Source: Actinomycetes bacterium
GTDB lineage: Bacteria > Actinomycetota > Thermoleophilia > RBG-16-64-13
Assembly (NCBI GenBank): GCA_024637035.1
Contig: JAGXFW010000016.1
Location: 372,001 to 436,000 of the forward strand
Direction: 5' to 3'
DNA: 64,000 nucleotides
Both the position numbers and the translations under genes were made by a program. The notes under the pieces are model-generated. The model searched no databases and was not told where the DNA came from. It saw only the letters and a program-made list of their open reading frames with translations. This document shows, one piece after another, positions 8,382-17,039 of the stretch (the stretch's first letter is position 1; the number at the start of each line of letters is the position of its first letter).

Positions 8382-10427
8382 TCAGGCCGGTCGTTCGAAT
8401 GAGGCCGACGCCTCGGCTAATCGCTCCCACTCGGGGTAGAGTGCCGCGAGCTGTTCGCGGACCTCGGTGGCCTCGCTACTGGCCCCGGTAAGGAGTTCGT
8501 AGTCGGACATGTTCGCCGGATCGGCGAGCACCTGCGCCAACCACTCCTGCCGCGCTTCGAGTTCCATGATGCTCTTCTCCACCTGCCGGTGCCTGCGCTG
8601 GACTTCCTTCCTTTGCCGGTACGGCACCGTCGACTGCGCGCCCGAAGCGGCGGATGCAGAGGATCCGGTCGATGCGGAGGCCGGTTCAGTGGATGAGGAG
8701 GGCCCGGATCGCCGTGCCGGCGTGGCGGACGTGGCGGGTGTGCTCCGGGAGGCGGAGGTCGCGGAAGCCGCGCTCTCCGTTGCCTCCTTGTCCGGCTGAG
8801 CCTTCTTCCAGCTGTAGTACTCCCAGTCGCCCGCATAGTGGGTCAGTGTGCCGGACTCCACATCGATCACCTTAGTTCCGATGGCATTGATCAGATACCG
8901 GTCGTGACTGATGAAGATGATGGAGCCCTCGAACTGGCGTAGAGCTTCGGTCAACACGTCCCGCGAAGCCATATCGAGGTGGTTCGTAGGCTCGTCGAGC
9001 AGCAGGAGTCCCGCGGGGTCGAGGAGCATGCGGGCCAGGGCTAGGCGGGCCTTCTCTCCCCCGGAGAGCACGCTCACCTTCTTGTCCACGTCGTCACCGC
9101 TGAACAGGAAGGCACCCAGGTAGCCGCGCACCTGCTGCAGCTTGTCCACCCGAGCGGCACACTCCTCCATGGTCTTCAGCACCGAGAGGTCCGGATCGAA
9201 CACATCGAGCTGGTGCTGAGCGAAGTACTCGCGCCGTACACTGTGGCCCAGGCGGAACTTCCCGCCGTCGGGTTCGATGACCCCGGCGAGCAACTTGAGC
9301 AGCGTGGACTTGCCCGCCCCGTTCGGTCCGACCAGGGCGATCTTCTCCCCCCGCTCGACCACCAGGTCGAGGCGCCGATACACGACGTTGTCCCCGTAAG
9401 CCTTCCGAACCCCTTCGAGTTCAACCACCACGCGCCCGGTGCGCCCCGGCTGTGGAAATCTGAACGAGATGCGTTTGCGATCAAGAGTCGGCGCGTCGAT
9501 GCGTTCCAGCTTATCGAGCCGCCTGATCTTCTGCTGCACCTGCTTGGCCTTGGTGTTCTTGGCGCGAAAACGTTTGATGAAGCTCTCGGCCGACTCGATC
9601 TCACGCTGCTGGTTCCTGGCCGAGCTGACCAGCGCTTCGTGACGTTGCCGCTTCTCGCTCTCGAACGAGTCGTAGTCGCCGGTGTAGAGGTCGAGTAGGC
9701 CACGATCGAGCTCCACCACGTGCGTGACGATGCGGTTGAGGAAGTAGCGGTCGTGGGCGATCACGATCAGAGCCCCCTGCCAATCGAGCAGGAACTCCTC
9801 CAGCCAGATGAGGCTCTCCAAGTCGAGGTGGTTCGAGGGTTCGTCGAGGAGCAAGAGGTCGGGCTGCTCCATCAAGAGTCGCGAGAGCGCCACACGCATG
9901 CGCCAGCCGCCCGAAAGTTCCTCGATGCGCCGGTAGAAGTCGGCGTCGGTGAAGCCCATGCCCCTCAGGATGGACTGCGCCCGCGACTCGAGTTCGTACC
10001 CCCCCGCGGCCTCGAAGTCGGTCTGCAGCTCGCCCATCTCGTGCAGCAGGGCGTCCGGGTCGTCCTTGCCCGATCGAGGGGTGTCGACGCCGCCGCTGTA
10101 CGCGCTCGCGATGCGGTCGCCCAGCTCCTTCAGGCGCAACTCCATGCGCAACACCTCGCCATACGAGGCGAGCACCTCTTCGAGCACCCCGTGGTCCGCG
10201 ATCTCCTCGATCTCCTGCGGCAGGAAGCCCATGCGCAGGCCCTTGCGCGCGTTGATCTCGCCCTCGTCCAGACTGGTCTCGCCCGCGAGGATGCGCAAGA
10301 GGGTGGTCTTGCCAGCGCCGTTCGGGCCGACGAGGCCGAGGCGCATACCAGGCCGTACGTGCAGGCTCGCGCCATCCAGTATCACCTGGGTGCCGAAGGA
10401 TTTGGAGAGATCGGTGAGATGCAGCAT
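8382..10427 (-). CDS. ABC-F family ATPase (Uup/EttA-like)
   Basis: Soluble tandem-ATPase protein acting on ribosomes or DNA junctions, not a transporter: it has no membrane segments. 681 aa. Domain 1: GPNGAGKTT (~34-42), signature LSGGWRMR, Walker B LLLLDEPSNHLD. An inter-domain linker rich in charged helices follows (~235-310). Domain 2: second GPNGAGKST, LSGGEKARLALARML and DEPTNHLD. The C-terminal ~130 residues are a Ser/Ala-rich linker and a coiled coil, like the Uup DNA-binding tail. It lies 58 bases after mqnD and may be cotranscribed with it. Confidence 0.92.
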   Translation of the reverse strand: MLHLTDLSKSFGTQVILDGASLHVRPGMRLGLVGPNGAGKTTLLRILAGETSLDEGEINARKGLRMGFLPQEIEEIADHGVLEEVLASYGEVLRMELRLKELGDRIASAYSGGVDTPRSGKDDPDALLHEMGELQTDFEAAGGYELESRAQSILRGMGFTDADFYRRIEELSGGWRMRVALSRLLMEQPDLLLLDEPSNHLDLESLIWLEEFLLDWQGALIVIAHDRYFLNRIVTHVVELDRGLLDLYTGDYDSFESEKRQRHEALVSSARNQQREIESAESFIKRFRAKNTKAKQVQQKIRRLDKLERIDAPTLDRKRISFRFPQPGRTGRVVVELEGVRKAYGDNVVYRRLDLVVERGEKIALVGPNGAGKSTLLKLLAGVIEPDGGKFRLGHSVRREYFAQHQLDVFDPDLSVLKTMEECAARVDKLQQVRGYLGAFLFSGDDVDKKVSVLSGGEKARLALARMLLDPAGLLLLDEPTNHLDMASRDVLTEALRQFEGSIIFISHDRYLINAIGTKVIDVESGTLTHYAGDWEYYSWKKAQPDKEATESAASATSASRSTPATSATPARRSGPSSSTEPASASTGSSASAASGAQSTVPYRQRKEVQRRHRQVEKSIMELEARQEWLAQVLADPANMSDYELLTGASSEATEVREQLAALYPEWERLAEASASFERPA

Positions 10428-10485
10428 GACCGAGGAAGGATACCAGCACTCGACGTGCCCGTGCGCTTGAGCCTTCAGCGCGAGG

Positions 10486-11379
10486 TCAGAGAGAGGAGCG
10501 GCCTACCGCGGGATCGTCCCAGAATAGAGGCTGCTCCGGACTCTCGGGGATGATCCCCGCGGCATCGGCCCTCGAGAACAGCTCGCGGATCGCCTCGCGG
10601 CCTTCGGGCCCGTAGTCCATGGAGAAGTCATTGACGTAGAGGGCGATATGCTCCCGACACACTTCGGGGTCCATCTCCTGGGCGTGACGGCGGATATACG
10701 CCGCCGAGGCATCGGGGTGGGAGCGCGCGGCGTCCAAGCTGCGCCTGATCGCCCGTTCGGCGTCAACGGCCACGCCGGCGCCTAGGTCTCTGCGCACGGC
10801 GATACCACCCAGGGGGATCGGTAACCCCGTCGTCTGCTCCCACCAATCGCCAAGATCGAGCACCGCGCGGAGCCCGTGAGCGCGATACGTGAACCGGCTC
10901 TCGTGGATGATCGCGCCCACGTCGACCTCCCCCGAGGCGACGGCGGTCACGATCCGATCGAATGGCATCACCACGCGTCGCCCTTCGTCTCCCGCGGCGA
11001 GACGCACGAGCAGCGCAGCGGTCGTCAGGTCGCCGGGGATCCCCACGACGGCTCCCTCCAGCACTTCCTCCAACGGCTGGTCCTCGGACACACCGATGGG
11101 CGAATCATCACGCACCACCAGGAGGGGGCCGCACCCTCTGCCAAGGGCGCCTCCCGCGTGCAGCAGCGCGTAGCGTTCACGGACGTGGGCCAGAGCGTGG
11201 AACGACAGCTTCACCACATCCGGTTCGCCGCGCAGCGCCATCGCGTTCAGGGCGTCGATGTCCGCAAGCAGTTCGCTCACCGGGGGCGCACCCTCCAGCA
11301 GCCCGTGCACCCAGGCATGGAAGATGTAGGTGTCGTTGGGACAGGGCGAGTATGCCAGGGTGAGCGGCTCGAGCGTCAT
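10486..11379 (-). CDS. mqnD: 1,4-dihydroxy-6-naphthoate synthase (futalosine menaquinone pathway)
   Basis: Converts cyclic dehypoxanthinyl futalosine to 1,4-dihydroxy-6-naphthoate, a late ring-forming step of menaquinone synthesis. 297 aa, fitting MqnD. Seen: N-terminal LAYSPCPNDTYIFHAWVHG, which is the family signature, then VVKLSFHALAHV, GCGPLLVV and IHESRFTY. The fold is that of a periplasmic-binding protein. The ATG at 11379 overlaps the mqnB stop as ATGA, so the two are coupled. The frame is open upstream to 11595, but that stretch is the mqnB gene in another frame. Confidence 0.95.
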   Translation of the reverse strand: MTLEPLTLAYSPCPNDTYIFHAWVHGLLEGAPPVSELLADIDALNAMALRGEPDVVKLSFHALAHVRERYALLHAGGALGRGCGPLLVVRDDSPIGVSEDQPLEEVLEGAVVGIPGDLTTAALLVRLAAGDEGRRVVMPFDRIVTAVASGEVDVGAIIHESRFTYRAHGLRAVLDLGDWWEQTTGLPIPLGGIAVRRDLGAGVAVDAERAIRRSLDAARSHPDASAAYIRRHAQEMDPEVCREHIALYVNDFSMDYGPEGREAIRELFSRADAAGIIPESPEQPLFWDDPAVGRSSL

Positions 11380-12209
11380 CGCGCAGCCGCTCCGAGTAGG
11401 TCGGCGGCGCGGGCGCAAAGGAGCAGGCCCGCGCGACCGGCCACATCGGCGGCCGCTTCCAACTCCCAGGAGTCCCGGTCGCGGTCGACGATCAAGTTGC
11501 TCACGCCGCGCACTTCGACGAACGGCACCTCGTAGAGCGCGCACACATGGGCGGCGGCGGCGCCCTCCATGGACTCCGCCACGGCCCCGGCCCATCGCCT
11601 CTCGAGGCGGTCGGCCAACTCCCGCGTGCCTGTCACCCGCGACGACGTGAGGAACGGCCCCACGATGACGTGCGGCGCGGGTCCATCACAGGGACTCGAC
11701 GAGAGTACATGAGCCGCCGCCGCGACGATGCCCGGATGCAGCTCGACCACACCCCCGGACGCGGATGCGGCGGCCACGATCGGACCGGGGAACACCGAGG
11801 CGGGCAGCCATCCTTCGGGCGCCGCCACGCCGAGATCCGCATACGCTTCGCTCGAGGCCACGACGAGATCGCCCACGACCGCGCCCGAGCCGGCGAAGGC
11901 TCCCGCCACGCCGACCTCGATCACGAGTCGCGGGCGCGCGGCCTCCAGCAGGCTGGTAAGGGCCTGCGCCGTGTTCACCGGCCCCACCCCGGTCTCCACC
12001 ACCGCGACGTCCGACCGACCGGATCCACCGGGCAGCGTGCCGCCCCACCACCGCCTGCCCCAGACTTCGGAGCACGCGGCGCCGCTCAACCCCTGGATCA
12101 CCGTGGTGAGTTCAGCCTCCGTGGCGGCCACGATGACCACCTCGACCGCGCCGAACACCTCACGCACCAGCCTCGACGTGGGGTGTAGCTCTCTCCCCTG
12201 CTCGGTCAC
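11376..12209 (-). CDS. mqnB: Futalosine hydrolase
   Basis: Cleaves futalosine, releasing hypoxanthine, in the alternative menaquinone pathway. 277 aa. Nucleoside-phosphorylase fold: VIVAATEAEL, VVETGVGPVNTAQAL, VIEVGVAGAFAG, SMEGAAAAHVC and VRGVSNLI follow the MTA/SAH-nucleosidase pattern. Paired with mqnD by a four-base overlap, it is clearly the menaquinone enzyme and not a general nucleosidase. The first ~18 residues before VEVVIVAATE may not be translated if a downstream GTG is used. It starts seven bases after the E2 gene of the dehydrogenase complex. Confidence 0.92.
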   Translation of the reverse strand: MTEQGRELHPTSRLVREVFGAVEVVIVAATEAELTTVIQGLSGAACSEVWGRRWWGGTLPGGSGRSDVAVVETGVGPVNTAQALTSLLEAARPRLVIEVGVAGAFAGSGAVVGDLVVASSEAYADLGVAAPEGWLPASVFPGPIVAAASASGGVVELHPGIVAAAAHVLSSSPCDGPAPHVIVGPFLTSSRVTGTRELADRLERRWAGAVAESMEGAAAAHVCALYEVPFVEVRGVSNLIVDRDRDSWELEAAADVAGRAGLLLCARAADLLGAAAR

Positions 12210-12216
12210 GCCGGGA

Positions 12217-13668
12217 TCAGGTCCCTTCCAGCAGAAGCAGGTCGGGGTCTTCCAGGTAGCTGATCACGAGATTCAAGAACCGCGTCGCCTCGGCGCCGTC
12301 GATCACCTGATGGTCGTAGGTCAGCGAGAGGGGGAGCAACTGCCTCACGACCACCTCGCCCTTCCGCACCACGGGCATCTCGCGCACCCGGCCCATGCCC
12401 AGGATAGCGACCTCCGGATAGTTGGTCACCGGAGTCGCATACAGGCCTCCGATGGCGCCATAGTTCGTGATGGTGAAGGTGCCGCCTCGCAGTTCGGAGA
12501 GGTCGAGCCTGCGTTCCTGCGCACGCTCGACGAGATCCACCACCTCTCCAGCTATCTGGAAGATGCTCTTCGAGTCGATGTTCTTGAGGTTCGGCACCAC
12601 GAGCCCGGCCTTGGTGTCGATGGCGATCCCCAGGTTGTAGTAGCGTTTGAGTACCAGTTGCTCGCAGTTCTCTTCGAGGATCGAGTTCATGCGTGGGAAC
12701 CGCCGCAGCGCCGAGGCGCACGCCTTGAGCACGAACGCCAGATACGTGAGACGGATGCCACGCTCGGCCGCCAGGGTGCGCTCCTTCTCGCGGATCCGCC
12801 TGATGATCGTGATGTCGGCATCGTCCGACGTGGTCACCTGGGCCTGCCTAGCCAGCGACTCCGCCATCCTCCTCGCCATGGTCCGGCGGATGCCCTTGAA
12901 GGTCACCCGCTCCACCACGCCGTGCTCGTCTTGCTCGATCGTGCCGTCCATCCACGCCTCGGCCGACTCGATCTCGGCCAGCTGCACCGAGGGCGCCGAC
13001 ACGGTGGGCCGCCCATAGACGGCCGACTCCGCGTGATCCTCGATGTCCTGCCTCAGGATGCGCCCTCCGGGGCCGGTGCCACGCACGCGACCGAGGTCTA
13101 CGCCAAGTTCCTTCGCCATCGCCCGCACCGAGGGCATCGCGAGCACCTTCAGCGTCGCGGCGTCTTCTTCAACCGCCGCGGGCGCGACGGGCGCCGGGGC
13201 TTGTACCTCGTCGGGCTCGTCCGGCGCTTCCTCCAGCTGCCCGATCACCGAACCGGTGTAGAACTCCTCCTCCTCGTCCTCATCGGGAGGAGTCGGGGGC
13301 GCCGCGGGAGGCGCCGCCGGTTCGGACGGGGGCGCAGCGGCCGAGTCGGCGGCGGGTGCCTGGGCGGCAGGCGCCGGCGCAGCTGCCGGCGGCGGAGGCG
13401 TGGCGGGCGCAGCGGCGTCTCCCGCCGTCGCTCCCTCCTCGATGGTCACGATCACCTGGCCGACCTCGATGGTCTCGCCCTCTTCCGCATGGAGCTTGGT
13501 GATACGGCCGGCCCGCGGCGACGGCATCTCCACCACGGCCTTGTCGGTCTCCACCTCGGCCAGGGTCTGGTCCTCGTCGACGATGTCGCCTTCCTTCACC
13601 TTCCAGGAGAGGAGCTCACCCTCGGTGATGCCCTCCCCCACATCGGGGAATGTGAACTCGAATGCCAT
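12217..13668 (-). CDS. 2-oxoacid dehydrogenase E2, dihydrolipoamide acyltransferase
   Basis: Core of a 2-oxoacid dehydrogenase complex; it transfers the acyl group from lipoate to CoA. 483 aa. Lipoyl domain at 1-80 with the lipoylated Lys43 in ETDKAVVEMP; Ala/Pro-rich hinge (~85-150); E3-binding domain (~170-210: MPSVRAMAKELGVD, GTGPGGRI); catalytic domain (~245-483) with the active-site motif DHQVIDGAEATRF. The substrate is most likely branched-chain 2-oxoacids, judging from the E1 subunits, but pyruvate is possible. No E3 (lipoamide dehydrogenase) gene is in the window. Confidence 0.93.
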   Translation of the reverse strand: MAFEFTFPDVGEGITEGELLSWKVKEGDIVDEDQTLAEVETDKAVVEMPSPRAGRITKLHAEEGETIEVGQVIVTIEEGATAGDAAAPATPPPPAAAPAPAAQAPAADSAAAPPSEPAAPPAAPPTPPDEDEEEEFYTGSVIGQLEEAPDEPDEVQAPAPVAPAAVEEDAATLKVLAMPSVRAMAKELGVDLGRVRGTGPGGRILRQDIEDHAESAVYGRPTVSAPSVQLAEIESAEAWMDGTIEQDEHGVVERVTFKGIRRTMARRMAESLARQAQVTTSDDADITIIRRIREKERTLAAERGIRLTYLAFVLKACASALRRFPRMNSILEENCEQLVLKRYYNLGIAIDTKAGLVVPNLKNIDSKSIFQIAGEVVDLVERAQERRLDLSELRGGTFTITNYGAIGGLYATPVTNYPEVAILGMGRVREMPVVRKGEVVVRQLLPLSLTYDHQVIDGAEATRFLNLVISYLEDPDLLLLEGT

Positions 13669-13670
13669 GG

Positions 13671-14657
13671 TCAGAACTCCATCGTCGCGATGACCTCGTC
13701 GACCACTAGGTCGACGCTCGGCTGGTACAGATCCTCGAGCTTCGACAGGGGCGGGATCGTGTCGAAACCCGCGACCCGCTTGACCGGCGCCTCCAGGTGC
13801 AGCACCGCCCGCTCCATGATCTGGGCCGATATCTCGGCTCCGAACCCGCCGCTCTGCGGCGCCTCGTGCACGATGATAGCGCGCCCGGTCTTCTTCACGC
13901 TCGCCACGACCGTGGCGGCGTCGAACGGTGCGATGGTGCGAATGTCGATCACCTCGACGTCGCAGCGTTTGTCGGCGGCGAGACGCTCCGCCGCCTCCTT
14001 GATCGTGCGCACGTGCGCGCCCCAGGCGATCAGCGTCAGGTCTGCCCCTTCCCTGACCACGCGTGCTTCCCCGATGGGCAAGGTGTACTGCTCCTCGGGC
14101 ACGTCCATCTTTATCGCGCGGTACACGCGCGCCGGCTCGAAGAACACTACCGGGTCGGGGTCGCGGATCGCCGAAGTGAGCAGACCCTTCGCCTCATACG
14201 GGTCGGCCGGGATCACCACCTTCAGACCGGGGATGTGGGCGAAGATGGCCTCCATGCTCTCAGAATGATGCTCGAGCGCCCGGATGCCGCCGCCGTAGGG
14301 CATGCGCACCACCATCGGCACCGTCCGCTGTCCGCGAGTGCGAGTGCGGAAGCGAGCGGCATGCGAAAGGAGCTGGTCGTAGGCGGGATAGACGAATCCG
14401 GAGAATTGGATCTCGGCCACCGGTTTGAACCCCCCGATGGCCATGCCGATCGCGAACCCCACGATGCCGCTCTCCGCGAGGGGAGTGTCCATCACGCGGT
14501 CCTCCCCGAAGCGTTCGTACAAGCCGTCGGTCACCCGGAACACGCCGCCGTCCCTGCCCACATCCTCCCCCAGGACGATGACGGTATCGTCTCGGTCCAT
14601 CTCCTGCCGGAGGGCTTGGTCGATGGCCTCTACCATGTTCAGACGAGCCACGGTCAC
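13671..14657 (-). CDS. 2-oxoacid dehydrogenase E1 component, beta subunit
   Basis: With E1alpha it decarboxylates the 2-oxoacid on thiamine diphosphate. 328 aa, normal length. Seen: VIVLGEDVGRDGGVFRVTDG, DTPLAESGIVGFAIGMA, EIQFSGFVYPAYDQL, RMPYGGGIRALEHHSES and a C-terminal transketolase domain with DIRTIAPFD. It closely follows the beta-subunit pattern of branched-chain/acetoin/pyruvate E1 enzymes. It overlaps E1alpha by four bases and is followed after two bases by E2, so the three make one coupled operon. Confidence 0.93.
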   Translation of the reverse strand: MTVARLNMVEAIDQALRQEMDRDDTVIVLGEDVGRDGGVFRVTDGLYERFGEDRVMDTPLAESGIVGFAIGMAIGGFKPVAEIQFSGFVYPAYDQLLSHAARFRTRTRGQRTVPMVVRMPYGGGIRALEHHSESMEAIFAHIPGLKVVIPADPYEAKGLLTSAIRDPDPVVFFEPARVYRAIKMDVPEEQYTLPIGEARVVREGADLTLIAWGAHVRTIKEAAERLAADKRCDVEVIDIRTIAPFDAATVVASVKKTGRAIIVHEAPQSGGFGAEISAQIMERAVLHLEAPVKRVAGFDTIPPLSKLEDLYQPSVDLVVDEVIATMEF

Positions 14658-15739
14658 TCCCTCCCTTCCAGCCGACGGAGTAACCGGTCGCGTTGCTCGG
14701 CCAAGGGTGGAGTGATCTCGGCGAACACGTGGGCGAACACCTCTTCGGGGGGAGGCGGTTCCATCAATTCGAACGCCGTCACCGCTTCCACCACCTTGGC
14801 CACGGCTCCCTCCCGCACCGCGGTCTCACCCGCATCGTCGAGCAAGCCGTTCTTCTTCATGTACCTGCTCAGCCGCTCGATGGGATCGCGCTCGCGCCAT
14901 TCCTCCACCTCGGCGTCCTCCCGATAGCGGCGGGCGTCGTCTGCCGTGGTGTGATCGGTCACCCGGTAGGTGTGCGCCTCGATGAGGGCCGGCCCCCCGC
15001 CGTTGCGCGCGTTCTCGAGCGCGTCACTCACGGTCTTGTACACGGCGAACACGTCGTTGCCGTCCACCTGCGTGCCGGGCATCCCGTAGCCCAGGGCCTT
15101 CTGCGCCACCGTGCAGGCCTGAGACTGCTTGTGGTAGGGCACGGAGATCGCCCACTGGTTGTTCTGGCAGAAGAACACCACCGGGCATTGGAACACCGCC
15201 GCGAAGTTCATCGCCTCGCTGAAATCGCCCTCTGAGGTGGCTCCTTCGCCGAACACGGTGAGCACCGCCGACCGCTCGCCCTTCTTCTTCATCGCCCAAC
15301 CCAGGCCGGCTGCGTGGAGCATGTGGGTGCCCACGGGGATCGAAGCGGGCAGCATCCGCACGCCTTCGGGGAACACGTTGCCCCGTTCGTCTCCTCCCCA
15401 GTACTGGAGGAAGTTCTCCATCTTCATGCCGCGCAGGAGGAAGGCACCCGCCTCACGGAACGCGGGCACCATCCAGTCTTCATCGGCCAAGGCGAAGGCG
15501 GCGCCGACATGGGCCCCTTCCTGTCCCGCCACCCGCGCGAACGTCCCAAGTCGCCCCTGTCTCTGCAGCTTGAGCATCCGCTCGTCGAAGACGCGGGTGA
15601 GTACCATCACCTCATACAGCGCGGTGATACGTTCCGGGGAAAGGGCCGGCATCAGCGAGGCATCCACCTCGCCATCGACATCCATCACTTCCACGCGCTG
15701 AACGGAATACGACACCAACGTGGTAACCGGCACAGCCAC
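14654..15739 (-). CDS. 2-oxoacid dehydrogenase E1 component, alpha subunit
   Basis: Thiamine-diphosphate subunit of the E1 heterotetramer. About 360 aa. Seen: GRLGTFARVAGQEGAHVG, the ThDP/Mg motif GEGATSEGDFSEAMNFA running into FFCQNNQWAIS, and RVTDHTTADDARRYR, the phosphorylation-loop-like region. The first codon is a GTG that overlaps the GGAGG ribosome site; the GTG two codons later (15733), five bases from GGAGG, is the more likely start. First gene of an operon that continues through E1beta and E2 to mqnB and mqnD. Confidence 0.92.
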   Translation of the reverse strand: MAVPVTTLVSYSVQRVEVMDVDGEVDASLMPALSPERITALYEVMVLTRVFDERMLKLQRQGRLGTFARVAGQEGAHVGAAFALADEDWMVPAFREAGAFLLRGMKMENFLQYWGGDERGNVFPEGVRMLPASIPVGTHMLHAAGLGWAMKKKGERSAVLTVFGEGATSEGDFSEAMNFAAVFQCPVVFFCQNNQWAISVPYHKQSQACTVAQKALGYGMPGTQVDGNDVFAVYKTVSDALENARNGGGPALIEAHTYRVTDHTTADDARRYREDAEVEEWRERDPIERLSRYMKKNGLLDDAGETAVREGAVAKVVEAVTAFELMEPPPPEEVFAHVFAEITPPLAEQRDRLLRRLEGRE

Positions 15740-15874
15740 CTCCGATCGTCATGTGTGAGACGGCGCCTCAGGAACGGCACCGTCCGATTGCTTCCAACAA
15801 ACCCTTCCACCCGTTATCACCACTAGGGCGGTCGCCTTACACCCTGCTCAGACGAACGACCGTGCCGCTCATGC

Positions 15875-15880
15875 TATACT
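15875..15880 (+). promoter_or_regulatory. Extended -10 promoter of the small zinc-ribbon gene
   Basis: TATACT preceded by TG (atgctatact), an extended -10. No good -35 is seen. The transcript would start near 15887 and carry a leader of about 50 bases before the ATG at 15940. Confidence 0.5.
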
Positions 15881-15888
15881 CCTTTTCA

Positions 15889-15930
15889 AGACCAAGCGGC
15901 GCTTGCCGTATTTCGTGGTCTGGAAGGAGG
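15889..15930 (+). promoter_or_regulatory. Hairpin leader and ribosome-binding site of the small zinc-ribbon gene
   Basis: The leader can fold two ways: CAAGC-ggc-GCTTG (15893-15905), or a larger hairpin closing AGACCA (15889-15894) on TGGTCT (15916-15921). The latter ends directly in front of GGAAGGAGG (15922-15930). A fold so close to the ribosome site could tune translation; this is inference. Confidence 0.4.
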
Positions 15931-15939
15931 TGATGGCGA

Positions 15940-16080
15940 ATGCGTCACACCCAAACGTGCGATCACTGTCGCACTGAGATTCCGCTGTTCGCCTGGGTTT
16001 GCCCCAGTTGTAACGAGTGGGTAGGGGATATCAACCGCCACTCAGCGGACGATCTCGTAGCAATGCGGGTAACGGTCTAA
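15940..16080 (+). CDS. 46-residue zinc-ribbon protein
   Basis: A tiny gene with all the marks of a real one: an extended -10 promoter, a strong ribosome site GGAAGGAGG nine bases before the ATG, and a T-rich terminator after it. The product begins MRHTQTCDHCRTEIP and contains CDHC and CPSC spaced 11 residues apart, a four-Cys zinc (rubredoxin-like) knuckle. It has no signal peptide or membrane segment. Small proteins of this kind act as nucleic-acid or protein adaptors, but no function can be assigned. An ATG at 15933 is too close to the ribosome site to be used. Confidence 0.75.
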   Translation: MRHTQTCDHCRTEIPLFAWVCPSCNEWVGDINRHSADDLVAMRVTV

Positions 16081-16127
16081 GGAGACCGCACTCGCAAAGT
16101 GGGCCGAAGGCGGTCCGGAGCAAGGAG

Positions 16128-16148
16128 AGCCCCTCGGGGCTTTTTTTG
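16128..16148 (+). terminator. Rho-independent terminator of the zinc-ribbon gene
   Basis: Stem AGCCCC-tc-GGGGCT followed by a run of T (16141-16147). It lies 47 bases after the stop. A second small hairpin, CGGTCT-aagg-AGACCG, straddles the stop codon itself. Confidence 0.9.
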
Positions 16149-16210
16149 TTGGACCGACACGACACCATCCGCGCCCGGCAGCGCACCCAGGTGCCCACAC
16201 TCTCCCCCGC

Positions 16211-16978
16211 CTATCCGGCGGAATGCGGCGGCCGGCGGCCACCCTTCTTCTCGTAGTCGTCTTGCACGAGGATCGACGGGTGACGGAAGTGGCCCTGCAT
16301 GTACTCGTCGATCATCCGATCGATCAAGCGCTCGGGATCCGCCTCGTAGATGATGAGGGCCCCCGTATCCTTGTTGATGGCTTCGACCAGACTCGGGATG
16401 GTGTCGGCGATGCCACCGCTGCCTTCCACCACACCGATGAGTTTGGCCTCGTCGTACGCGATCGAGAACTCCCCCAAGGTGCCGGAGTGGCCGTTGATGA
16501 TGGCGACCATGTCGCTCGAGCGGATATTGACGATCTCACGGCCCATCAAGCCGCTACCGGTGTAGATCATCACGTCGAAGTGGTCGGCGGGAGACTTGTA
16601 GTAGTTCAGATGCTCGTCGAGACTCAGGGCCGGTGACACTCCCACCGACAGACCGCCCTCCGATTGGGCTCCCCGCGCCGACTCCCAGGGCAACCCCGGA
16701 GCCGCGCCCGTCACCACCACGAGTCCCTTGCGAGCCGCCGCCGCCCCCAGATCGAAGGCGGCCTTGACCACCTCAGGCGGGAAGTCACCCGAGGCTGCAC
16801 CCATGACCCCAACACTCAAGGCACCGCCCTTCACCTTGCCGGCGTAGGCCTCCGGATCCGCGTCGAACCGCTCGCGGTCCTTCTGAGAGCAGAAGTAGAA
16901 CAGCCTGCCCTTGTAGAACGTGGTGGCTTTAGCTTTGCGCTCGATGATGAACTTGCCGCACACCGGGTCGATGGTCAT
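16211..16978 (-). CDS. YHS domain fused to a LOG/SLOG-like Rossmann domain
   Basis: 255 aa. Residues 1-50 are a YHS metal-binding domain (DPVCGKFIIE, YFCSQKDRERFDADPEAY), found in copper transporters and metal chaperones. Residues ~53-240 are a Rossmann-like domain of the LOG family (VGVMGAASG, VVVTGAAPGLPWESARGA, GREIVNIRSSDMVAIINGH, SGTLGEFSIAYDE, GALIIYEADPERLI). LOG enzymes normally show PGGxGTxxE; here it reads GHSGTLGE, so phosphoribohydrolase activity is doubtful and nucleotide binding more likely. The C-terminus KKGGRRPPHSAG is basic. The fusion suggests a metal- or redox-sensing role, but this is a guess. Confidence 0.75.
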   Translation of the reverse strand: MTIDPVCGKFIIERKAKATTFYKGRLFYFCSQKDRERFDADPEAYAGKVKGGALSVGVMGAASGDFPPEVVKAAFDLGAAAARKGLVVVTGAAPGLPWESARGAQSEGGLSVGVSPALSLDEHLNYYKSPADHFDVMIYTGSGLMGREIVNIRSSDMVAIINGHSGTLGEFSIAYDEAKLIGVVEGSGGIADTIPSLVEAINKDTGALIIYEADPERLIDRMIDEYMQGHFRHPSILVQDDYEKKGGRRPPHSAG

Positions 16979-17039
16979 CCTGGTCCCCTCGTCTTGGCTG
17001 ATGTTCGCATGCGCGGGACGGCTCGATCGCCCGCGGAGT

